Shown here: piece by piece, positions 7,796 to 14,946 of the stretch
Layout: each line of letters opens with the position of its first letter
Numbering within the stretch: position 1 is the first letter of the stretch
Source of the DNA: Anaerolineae bacterium
GTDB lineage: Bacteria; Chloroflexota; Anaerolineae; Anaerolineales; Villigracilaceae
Direction: 5' to 3'
Assembly (NCBI GenBank): GCA_022013685.1
Contig: JAKLPV010000095.1
Coordinates: forward strand, 1 to 32,986
DNA length: 32,986 nt
Position numbers and translations under genes: made by a program
Notes under the pieces: generated by a model
The model's database searches: none
Told to the model about the DNA's origin: nothing
Seen by the model: only the letters and a program-made list of their open reading frames with translations

Positions 7796-9409
7796 TTACC
7801 AATCGCTGGCCTTGAAGTATTCATCCAAAAAGGCTTCGCGTTCTTCAAGGGTCATCGAGCGCGGTTTGGCAAAATCTTCGAGCATGGTGGTCAGCAGTTC
7901 GATGCTGGCCAGCCTGCCATCGTAAAAGACATAACGCGTGATGAAACCATAACGAGTTTTGGTTGTGCGCACACCATTGCTGGGGTTATCGTAACCCATT
8001 TGGTCGAAGAAGATGTTGCCCAACCCGTAGTGGATGAATGAATCGCCGTAAAATTCCATTACTTGAGGGTAATGTGCCTGTGAGCCGTTTATTGTCACCG
8101 CCCCGGCTTCCGCCAGGCGGCGGAAATCTGCCTGCTGCCAGGGACGCGCCTCGGCGCTGTAATACTCGAAATACTGAAAAGTTGCCAGAACGATATGTCC
8201 CTGCGCTTTCAATCGCGCAATCTCATCCACAATCCACTGGTAATCCCCACAGGGAGCCGCGCCCGGCCAACCATCTTCGCGCGCCCAGGCAAAATCCGGC
8301 CCAACCGGGTTGCAGCCGATAAAGGCAAAACTCATTCCGCCGCGCTCCAGAATTGCAGGCTTTTGCGCATCTGCCAGGTTGGCTCCACCGCCAAAATAAG
8401 GCCAGCCGCGCTCGTTATACATATCGATTGTATGAAGCGTGGCCTCCTTGCCCCAATCTTGAAAGTGATTGCCGGTCAATTCAACCACATCGGTGCCGAC
8501 ATATTCCAGCAATTCAATGTATTTTGGATCGGAGCAAAAAATTAAACGGCGCTGGTCGGGGTTGGGGTATGGACAGCCGACAGCAAACGGGATTTCATTC
8601 GAAATATGGGCAATATCGGCTTCCAACAACAAATCACGAATATCGCGGGCCGGGTAAATATTGCCATTCAACTCCATTTTGTAGGCGGTTGCGCGCACAA
8701 GGGCGGTCACGCCGGTCATCACCACGGTTGCCATCTTGTCAGGGTCACGATTGCTGGCGGGCAAAGCGATCTCGCCCCCGCTCAGGGTAAAACCAACCTT
8801 AAGCGGGTATGCGCTGGCATTAAATTCCTTACGGGTGGGCGCCTGACCGTCCACTTCGAGCACCTTCATTTTGGGACTGATGGACTCAAATGGAACGATG
8901 CCCCAGGACTCACGCTGCGCCCACAGGGCGTATTCCACATCACGAGCAGAGATGATGCGCACCACGCCCGCGCCTGCCTCGCCGCCAAACAGGGTTTGCA
9001 TCGCGCTGTAAGTGGATTCTGTCATCGTCAAGGCCTGGCCGTTCCCGTTCCAGGCGGCTTGAAGCTCATCGAAAGCGACTCCATCGCGCACGGTCGGGAA
9101 GGCCGCCACCAGGGCATAGACCCAGCTTGAAATGACCGGATCCACTGCGCTGGCGGGTTCAAGGCGCAGGTTCGCCGCTTCACGTTCCGGCGCAGAAACG
9201 AATCCCGCAGCCTGCGCCGCCGCGCGAAGTTCATCCGGCGCCGACGGTGCAATCCATAACGTTGGTGCCGAGGTCGCCGTTGACGGGATGGGTGTGGGCG
9301 GCGGGCTGGTCGGCGGATTGGCCACTGGCAGCGCAAAGGCGGGCGGCTCAGGCGCACAGGCAGTAACCAGCAAGGTGAGCAGGATAATCGTTAAAAACAT
9401 TCGTCGCAT
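7796..9409 (-). CDS. CapA-like lipoprotein with N-terminal binding-protein-like region
   Basis: The 537-residue precursor starts with a lipoprotein signal (MRRMFLTIILLTLLVTAC, lipobox VTAC) and a Pro/Thr/Ser-rich linker, so it should be anchored outside the membrane. Residues about 40-225 resemble the phosphate-type periplasmic-binding fold (LWIAPSAPDEL..., then WGIVPFESISP and FNASAYPLKVGF). Residues about 235-500 match the CapA/PGA_cap metallophosphatase-like domain (VVMTG, ISNEIPF, ELTGNHFQDWG, then FIHYGLGNIFFDQ). Several usual ligands look altered: GD at strand 1 is GV, ANNH is TGNH, and HxH near the end is SQAH. Catalysis is therefore uncertain. The start at 9409 is favoured by GAGG upstream and immediate entry into the signal peptide. 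It heads an operon with the cyclase gene. Confidence 0.85.
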   Translation of the reverse strand: MRRMFLTIILLTLLVTACAPEPPAFALPVANPPTSPPPTPIPSTATSAPTLWIAPSAPDELRAAAQAAGFVSAPEREAANLRLEPASAVDPVISSWVYALVAAFPTVRDGVAFDELQAAWNGNGQALTMTESTYSAMQTLFGGEAGAGVVRIISARDVEYALWAQRESWGIVPFESISPKMKVLEVDGQAPTRKEFNASAYPLKVGFTLSGGEIALPASNRDPDKMATVVMTGVTALVRATAYKMELNGNIYPARDIRDLLLEADIAHISNEIPFAVGCPYPNPDQRRLIFCSDPKYIELLEYVGTDVVELTGNHFQDWGKEATLHTIDMYNERGWPYFGGGANLADAQKPAILERGGMSFAFIGCNPVGPDFAWAREDGWPGAAPCGDYQWIVDEIARLKAQGHIVLATFQYFEYYSAEARPWQQADFRRLAEAGAVTINGSQAHYPQVMEFYGDSFIHYGLGNIFFDQMGYDNPSNGVRTTKTRYGFITRYVFYDGRLASIELLTTMLEDFAKPRSMTLEEREAFLDEYFKASDW

Positions 9410-9441
9410 AGAGAAAACCTCGGTGAAAATTTGCTGGCGGC

Positions 9442-9450
9442 ATTGTAGCA
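9442..9450 (-). promoter_or_regulatory. Candidate extended -10 promoter for the CapA-like gene
   Basis: On the minus strand the sequence reads TGCTACAAT, an extended -10 element (TG-n-TACAAT). It would place the transcript start about 25 bases before the ATG at 9409, leaving room for the GAGG ribosome-binding site. No good -35 box is visible. This lies in the 208-bp divergent intergenic region. Confidence 0.4.
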
Positions 9451-9617
9451 CAAGACAAGTCTGGCATGGCTTTTTCCATCACCAATAGTACAATAACCCA
9501 GATTGAGTATTATTTTATCAATTCAGCGTACAATCTTTGGATCTATCCTGTTGGTGCTTTGATAGTTGCCCCAAAATGCGGGGCCTATCACAGGAATTCC
9601 TAAAAAGCTACCCTGTT

Positions 9618-10163
9618 ATGAGAAATGTCATAAAAATCACTCAGTTCATCTTTCTCGGCCTGCTAACCGCCGCCATCGGCGAATGGCAGTTTTCGGTTTT
9701 CCTGCGGAACGACCTGGATAACTTCATCGGCTCCGTGGTTTTCAACACGCTTTACATGAGCGGCATCTATCTGGTTACCCGCCTGTTGTTGACCACCCTG
9801 AGCAACCGTCCAAAATTCATCCTGTTTTATGTTGTCTTGTTCGGCTTCACGGGCCTGATGGTCGAGTGGCTCCTGATCGGCAACTCGCCCTGGGGCAACC
9901 CGGATGCCAACCAGCTTGGCCAGTTCGCCTATTGGGCCTGCATGGCGCTTGTCCCGCTCATGTTCCTGATGGGAAACCATCACTTGCAAACCTTCATCAT
10001 CCGCTATGCGCTGGTCTACATTGCCCTGGCCGTGTTCGGCCAATTCGTCATCCCCAGCCCGGATTGGCGCTTCGCTTTTCATATTTACGCGGTTATTTTG
10101 GGCTATCTGGGATTGATGGTGGCGATTTTGTGGAAATATTTGCGACCAGGTTCTAAAACGTGA
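9618..10163 (+). CDS. Conserved membrane protein of unknown function
   Basis: The protein is 181 residues with about six hydrophobic helices separated by short loops (first helix ITQFIFLGLLTAAIGEW; last one HIYAVILGYLGLMVAIL). I do not recognise the family. The C-terminus is short and basic, with no visible catalytic motif. The ATG at 9618 starts just before the first helix; in-frame ATGs at 9576 and 9537 would add a polar Cys-containing stretch and none has a clear Shine-Dalgarno, so the start is tentative. Its stop overlaps the GTG start of the FAD oxidoreductase by four bases (GTGA), so the two proteins are probably made together and may cooperate at the membrane. Confidence 0.75.
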   Translation: MRNVIKITQFIFLGLLTAAIGEWQFSVFLRNDLDNFIGSVVFNTLYMSGIYLVTRLLLTTLSNRPKFILFYVVLFGFTGLMVEWLLIGNSPWGNPDANQLGQFAYWACMALVPLMFLMGNHHLQTFIIRYALVYIALAVFGQFVIPSPDWRFAFHIYAVILGYLGLMVAILWKYLRPGSKT

Positions 10164-11719
10164 AACATTCCAACTTGCGCTCATCCAATCACGAAACAAT
10201 CATCATCGGCGCGGGGGTGGCGGGGCTGACGGCCGCCCTGCACTTGGCCGAGCGCGGGCTCAAGCCGCTCGTGCTCGAATCCGCTGTTCGCGTGGGGGGC
10301 AGGCTTTCCGGCGGCGAAGAAGTCGCCATTAACGGTACATCCTTTCGGCTGGAGCACGGCGTGCATGGTATCTGGTCGCCGTATCGCAACTTCAATGCCC
10401 TGCTGGCGCGTCACAACCTGCGCCCGGTTTTCGTGCCCGCCGACGACGAGACCTGGATCTATCGCCGCCACGGGTTCACCGCCCAGGCCAATGTGGGCCG
10501 CAGCATTCGCCGCAGCCCCTTTCCGGCGCCCCTGCATTATCTCAATCTCTTTCTTAATCCGCGCTTTCTGTGGGCGCTCGACCTGCGCGATTGGCTCTCG
10601 CTTTTTCATGTCTGGGCGGGATTGGTCTTCGCCCTGGGGATCGACCCCATCGGGGAGAACCAACCGCTCGAAGGGCTGACCCTGGACGGACTCACCCGGC
10701 GCTGGTCTCCGGCGTTAATGGCTTTGTTCCAGGGTTTGGCGCGTAACGCGCTGTCAGCCCCCCCAGACGAGGTTCCGTTATCGGGCTTTCTCGCTTTTTT
10801 GCGCTTTTACACCCTGCTGCGGCGCGACTCGTGGGCCTTCAGCTACCTGCCAGACGAAGGCGGAGCCTCCATAACGGAACCGCTTGCGGAGCGTGTGAAG
10901 TCGCTCGGAGGCGAGATTCGCATCAATACAACGGTGGACAGGCTGACAGCTGAGTCCGCTGGTTGGGCCGTCCATAGCGGCGATCAGGTTTTTACGGCAG
11001 ATCAGGTCGTTTTGGCGGTAGAGTCCAAAGCGGCTCAAACCATTTTGGCCCCCCTCTATTCCCCCCATTTTCGACGAAACCCGGTTGAAAATGGGGAGAA
11101 GGCCGAAGGCCAGGGGGGCTTCTTCCCCCGCTCCACATCCAACGCTGTCGTCCGGCTGTGGTTTTCCACCAACCCGCGCCGCACCGGCGAGGCCGGGATC
11201 TTCAGCGGTGAATTTACCGGCCACAATTTTTTCTGGCTCGACCGAATCTATAACCAGTACCGCCGCTGGGGTCGTGAGACGGGCGGGAGCGCTATCGAAA
11301 TTCACATTTATGGCCCGCCCGAAGTTCTGGCCCGGCCAGATGCAGTGCTGATTGCCCAAATTTTACAGGAAGTGACCAGTGTTTGGCCTGAACTGCGCGG
11401 CGCGCGGCTTGGGCAACACCTGCAACGCAACAATGAGACCCATACCCTGCCCGCTGTCGGCCCGGCAGAGACGCATTTGGGGACGGTCACCCCCTGGCCG
11501 GGACTGTTCTGCGCCGGGGACTGGGTGCGCCACCCATCGCCGTCATTTTTTCTGGAGCGGGCAGCCGTAACCGGGATCGCTGCCGCCAACGAGGTACTCA
11601 AACTGCGCGAAAAGCCCGAGTGGGCGCTGGTGGAACCCCTGCCCGCCGAACCATTTGCCGCCTGGATAGAAAAACTGATGCGCCAGGGTCGCAGGCGCAT
11701 CAGGCAGAAGCGGAAGTAA
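10160..11719 (+). CDS. FAD-dependent amine oxidase / carotenoid desaturase-like oxidoreductase
   Basis: The 519-residue flavoprotein begins with a dinucleotide-binding beta-alpha-beta motif (IIIGAGVAGLTAALHLAERG, about residues 14-33) followed by the second FAD motif (ESAVRVGGRLSG). The C-terminus has the FAD motif PGLFCAGDWVRHPSPSFFLERAAVTGIAAANEV. This layout is that of the amine oxidase/phytoene desaturase/CrtU superfamily, and the segment FRLEHGVHGIWSPYRNFNALL recalls carotenoid aromatic-ring synthases, but the substrate cannot be assigned. The GTG start at 10160 overlaps the stop of the upstream membrane-protein gene. Oddity: residues about 297-320 are encoded by an in-frame palindromic repeat. 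The gene is convergent with the HEAT/DUF4177 gene. Confidence 0.85.
   Translation: MKHSNLRSSNHETIIIGAGVAGLTAALHLAERGLKPLVLESAVRVGGRLSGGEEVAINGTSFRLEHGVHGIWSPYRNFNALLARHNLRPVFVPADDETWIYRRHGFTAQANVGRSIRRSPFPAPLHYLNLFLNPRFLWALDLRDWLSLFHVWAGLVFALGIDPIGENQPLEGLTLDGLTRRWSPALMALFQGLARNALSAPPDEVPLSGFLAFLRFYTLLRRDSWAFSYLPDEGGASITEPLAERVKSLGGEIRINTTVDRLTAESAGWAVHSGDQVFTADQVVLAVESKAAQTILAPLYSPHFRRNPVENGEKAEGQGGFFPRSTSNAVVRLWFSTNPRRTGEAGIFSGEFTGHNFFWLDRIYNQYRRWGRETGGSAIEIHIYGPPEVLARPDAVLIAQILQEVTSVWPELRGARLGQHLQRNNETHTLPAVGPAETHLGTVTPWPGLFCAGDWVRHPSPSFFLERAAVTGIAAANEVLKLREKPEWALVEPLPAEPFAAWIEKLMRQGRRRIRQKRK
11049..11118. repeat. In-frame palindromic repeat inside the FAD oxidoreductase gene
   Basis: Nested inverted repeats CCCCCCT (11049-11055) with AGGGGGG (11112-11118), and CCCCATTTTC (11063-11072) with GAAAATGGGG (11087-11096), form a 70-bp palindromic element in the coding region. 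A second small palindrome (GGCCGAAGGCC) lies in the right arm. The translation is low-complexity and polar (LYSPHFRRNPVENGEKAEGQGG), unlike the flanking protein, and the frame stays open. It looks like an interspersed repeat inserted at a surface loop. Confidence 0.7.
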
Positions 11720-11740
11720 GGGAGTGAGTTTCGGGCAGGT

Positions 11741-12286
11741 TTAGCCCGGCAGCTCTGTTTGCGAGCTGACTTCCCTTTTCAGGAAGAAGTATGCCCCAAC
11801 CAGGTGCTCATCAAGCCCACTGACCAGAATCTGTTTGCGGCGCGGGATCATGCTGACGACTTCCCAGCCTTCCAAGCCGGCCTGGTCAAGTTCGTCGATG
11901 CTGAAACCTTCGCCGAGCGGGTCTTCGAGCAAAATGTCACCAGATGCAACATAGACAACCTTGTAGGCAAAGACTTTTTTGTTTTGCTGCAGGCGCAGTT
12001 TGGCTTTTTCGATGCGTTCGGCGCGGGCGGTCTTCTTCCCGGCATCCAATTGTTCTTTCATGCGGCGTACTGCCGGGCCTTGTAAAATTTCTTCGGCAAC
12101 GGCTACAATTTCTTCGTCTTCACTTTCGCGGGCAATCAGCAGGAATTCAAGCCCGCGCGAGTCATTCAACTTAACCAGCGCCTCGGCGGCGTCCAACTGG
12201 ATCATCCAATCGTCGTTCTCATCCATTATCTCGTTGAGTGTCTCGCGGTCGCCCATGCGGGCAAGTTCGTCTATTGAAGATGTCAT
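11741..12286 (-). CDS. HEAT-repeat-like protein with C-terminal DUF4177-like domain
   Basis: The 181-residue cytoplasmic protein has an acidic helical N-terminal part (residues about 1-70) with HEAT-like pairs (IQLDAAEALVKLNDSRGLEFLL and EEIVAVAEEIL), a charged coiled-coil-like middle (about 75-100, Lys/Arg/Glu/Gln-rich), and a C-terminal beta-rich part (about 105-175) with LDQAGLEGWEVVSMIPRRKQ...YFFLKRE. The last pattern, a Gly-Trp-Glu after a short helix and a final FLKR strand, is that of DUF4177. Function is unknown for the combination. The ATG at 12286 follows AAGGAG. It lies 66 bp downstream of the MFS gene on the same strand. Confidence 0.75.
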   Translation of the reverse strand: MTSSIDELARMGDRETLNEIMDENDDWMIQLDAAEALVKLNDSRGLEFLLIARESEDEEIVAVAEEILQGPAVRRMKEQLDAGKKTARAERIEKAKLRLQQNKKVFAYKVVYVASGDILLEDPLGEGFSIDELDQAGLEGWEVVSMIPRRKQILVSGLDEHLVGAYFFLKREVSSQTELPG

Positions 12287-12352
12287 GCGGGTCTCCTTGT
12301 TTTGGTAGTGACATGATTTACCCAGACCTACGTAAAACAAATAACAGGAGTA

Positions 12353-13573
12353 TCAATCTGTAGATAATTGGGGTTTCAGAACCTGTCGTGAGAGCAAGTA
12401 CAGCCCGAAGGCGCTGACCAGGCCAATGGCCAGGCCGCCGATCCAGATAAAACGCGGACCGAGGTTGTCGTTCAGCATCCCGCCCAGGACCGGGCCAAAC
12501 ATTTGCCCAAAGGACCAGGTCAGGCCATAGATGCTCATATAGCGTCCGCGCATGTCGGCGGGGGCGATGTTGGCAACGTAAGTGCTGGACGTGGGAACGA
12601 TGATCAATTCACCGACCGTCATCACCAGCATGGCGACCCAGAATCCCCAGAAACCGGTTGCCAGGGCCACCAGCCCGTTGGCAATGGCATAGAACAACAT
12701 GCCGAGCGACATCATACGCCGGGTTTCGTAGTGACGGGTGCGACGCGTAATCAGCACTTGCAGGCTGACCACCAGCAAGGCGTTGGTTGTAGGGATCCAG
12801 CCATACAGGTTTTCAGGCACACCGAAATTGGTATTGGCGTAGATCGGCATCAGAATCCACATCAGCGTAGCTGTCACCCAGCCAAACATCATCAAGCCGA
12901 TGACCGGGGTAAAGGCTTTGTCGGCCAGCACTTTTTCGTAGCCACCCAACCATCCAATTTTTTCTTTCCTGGCATCCTTTTGATCGGCGTGCAGTGTTTC
13001 GCGGCCAAACAGGGCCATCAACAGTCCGTAAACGCCCATTCCGCTGGCGGCGGCGTAAAAAGCCAGGTCGTAGGATGTCGCTGCCAGGAACCCGCCGACC
13101 GCCGGGCCGATGGCGATCCCCAGGTTGCTGACCATGCGGATCAGCGCGTAGGCTTCAGGGCGGTCTTCCTGCGGGATCAAATCAGCCAGCATGGCGTCTG
13201 CCCCGACGCGGTAGAGCGGATTGGAGAATCCGCGCGCGGCCATCAGAATGGCAAAGGTCAGGTAGTCGTTGGCCTGGATCATCAAGATGAACAGGATGCC
13301 ATCGGCAAACAGGCTCAATACCATGACACCCTTGCGCCCAAAGCGATCTGCAAAAGTCCCGGCCAGGAAAGTCGATGCAACGCTGCTGATGGCGTTGATG
13401 GTGATAAGCGTGCCGACGGTGGTCAGGGGCAGGTTGAGCTTGCCGTTAATGTAGATCAACAGGAAGGGCCAGATCATGCTCGCGCCGCTGGAGCTGAGTA
13501 ACAAACCCCAGAACATCAGCCAGAACTGGCGTGGAAATTTCTTGCGGGATGGATTAGATAATTGTCGAAACAT
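12353..13573 (-). CDS. Major facilitator superfamily transporter (DHA1-like)
   Basis: The 406-residue protein has about twelve hydrophobic helices and is expected to move a small molecule by proton or other ion coupling. The MFS motif A (GTFADRFGRKGVM) lies in the loop after helix 2, and a polar central loop (about residues 190-215, KDARKEKIG) separates the two six-helix halves. Size and motif A fit drug-efflux-like MFS proteins, but the substrate is unknown. The ATG at 13573 lies 122 bp after the chromate-transporter stop; no strong Shine-Dalgarno is visible. It may be co-transcribed with the HEAT/DUF4177 gene. Confidence 0.9.
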   Translation of the reverse strand: MFRQLSNPSRKKFPRQFWLMFWGLLLSSSGASMIWPFLLIYINGKLNLPLTTVGTLITINAISSVASTFLAGTFADRFGRKGVMVLSLFADGILFILMIQANDYLTFAILMAARGFSNPLYRVGADAMLADLIPQEDRPEAYALIRMVSNLGIAIGPAVGGFLAATSYDLAFYAAASGMGVYGLLMALFGRETLHADQKDARKEKIGWLGGYEKVLADKAFTPVIGLMMFGWVTATLMWILMPIYANTNFGVPENLYGWIPTTNALLVVSLQVLITRRTRHYETRRMMSLGMLFYAIANGLVALATGFWGFWVAMLVMTVGELIIVPTSSTYVANIAPADMRGRYMSIYGLTWSFGQMFGPVLGGMLNDNLGPRFIWIGGLAIGLVSAFGLYLLSRQVLKPQLSTD

Positions 13574-13695
13574 GGCGATATTTTATCAGCACAAGGCAGG
13601 CAAACCACGTTTTTTATGGTGCATCTCATTGGCCGGTCCATCCATTGTATTGAATTTCAGACAAGAGGCGCAATTTTTCCAGACAAATTTTCCGA

Positions 13696-14835
13696 CTATA
13701 TCGCCAGTCGCACAAACTGTTCCGCCAGCCACCCCAGCACAGCGCCAGCCAGCACCAGCCAGGTGCTGTTGATTTTGAACCGGATCAGCATCACCAGCGC
13801 TGCAACAGCCAGAAAGATGGTGAACCAGTCGGTCAGCGAGCCGGCGGTTAACGTCAGGGTGACCGCGGCCATCAAGCCCATCGAAGCAGCATTGACGCCA
13901 TCCAGCAGGCTGGCGGCCCAGGGTGAGTTGCGCAGTTTGGGTATGAACGGGTTGCTGATGATGACGAAAATGTAGGCAGGCGCGAAAATGCCCAGGGTAG
14001 CAATAAGTGCGCCAGGCAGGCCGCCGAGGATGTAACCGATAAAAGTGGCCGAAGTAAAGAGCGGCCCTGGCGTGACCTGGCCAACCGCTATCGCATCCAA
14101 AAGCTGCTGATCGGTCAGCCAACCCAGGCGCAGGACAAAATCAGTGTGCATGAAAGCCAGCAAAACATAGCCGCTGCCATACAACACTGAGCCAATTTTG
14201 AAGAAAGTCCAAAACAGGGTCGCCAGGCCAAACGGTTGTGCGAGCAAAGCAGGCAACCCCAAACCGCTCAACGGCAACAGAGCCTGCGGCGCAGCGCGCA
14301 TTTGGCGATAGTTTTGCAGCAGCATGACGGCCAATCCAGCCAGGAAAAGCAGCGCGATCTCATTGATCCCGGCAAAATACAGACCCAATGCGGCCAGACC
14401 ACAGCCTGCCAGCAAGCGAGTTTTCAAGGCGCGACGGCCCAAATCCCACAGCGCCTGGGCGATGATGGCAATGATGACCGGCTTAACCCCGTACAAAATG
14501 GCCCCAATCTGCGGCAGGCTGCCAAATTCAACATAGGCCCAGGCAAAGACGGTCACGATTAATGTGGCCGGAATGATAAAAGCCAGGCCGCCCAAAATGA
14601 GACCCGGCCAACCGGCGCGCAGGTAGCCGATATGCATGACCATCTCGGTTGAGTTGGGCCCGGGAATGAGTTGGGTTGCGCCGAGCAGGTCGAGGAAACG
14701 CTGTTCATCTATCCACTTGCGGCGGCGGACAACTTCGTCGTGATACATGGCAATGTGGGCCGCCGGGCCGCCAAAGGCGGTGAATCCCAGTTTGCCGAAC
14801 AGCAAGATGACTTCGAGCAGGTTGTTCATTTTCAT
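13696..14835 (-). CDS. chrA: Chromate transporter family (CHR) protein, two-domain form
   Basis: This 379-residue membrane protein has two repeated CHR domains. The first shows GKLGFTAFGGPAAHIAMYHDEVV and later LIPGPNSTEMVMHIGY; the second shows FKIGSVLYGSGYVLLAF and QVTPGPLFTSATFIGYILGG. Both hold the FGG/YGSG-type and PGP motifs of the family. Long CHR proteins export chromate with proton coupling in some bacteria; other roles are possible. The ATG at 14835 was chosen because the conserved N-terminus follows; an ATG two codons later (14829) or a TTG at 14850 are alternatives. A strong terminator separates it from the P-type ATPase gene upstream. Confidence 0.9.
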   Translation of the reverse strand: MKMNNLLEVILLFGKLGFTAFGGPAAHIAMYHDEVVRRRKWIDEQRFLDLLGATQLIPGPNSTEMVMHIGYLRAGWPGLILGGLAFIIPATLIVTVFAWAYVEFGSLPQIGAILYGVKPVIIAIIAQALWDLGRRALKTRLLAGCGLAALGLYFAGINEIALLFLAGLAVMLLQNYRQMRAAPQALLPLSGLGLPALLAQPFGLATLFWTFFKIGSVLYGSGYVLLAFMHTDFVLRLGWLTDQQLLDAIAVGQVTPGPLFTSATFIGYILGGLPGALIATLGIFAPAYIFVIISNPFIPKLRNSPWAASLLDGVNAASMGLMAAVTLTLTAGSLTDWFTIFLAVAALVMLIRFKINSTWLVLAGAVLGWLAEQFVRLAI

Positions 14836-14896
14836 TCGCCGCTTCTTCAAAAAAGAGATGGCTTATTTTACCTGTTTGTATTTTCTTGATGAAAAG

Positions 14897-14929
14897 AAAA
14901 TGCCGCCCTGTTACGCCGGGCGGCATTTT
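14897..14929 (-). terminator. Rho-independent terminator of the P-type ATPase gene
   Basis: AAAATGCCGCCC (14897-14908) and GGGCGGCATTTT (14918-14929) form a perfect 12-bp stem with a 9-base loop. On the minus strand it lies 17 bp after the ATPase stop and is followed by a pyrimidine stretch (TTTTCTTTTC), as expected for a terminator. It also separates the ATPase from the chromate transporter gene. Confidence 0.85.
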
Positions 14930-14946
14930 GGCAAAAGCGGGTAAAT

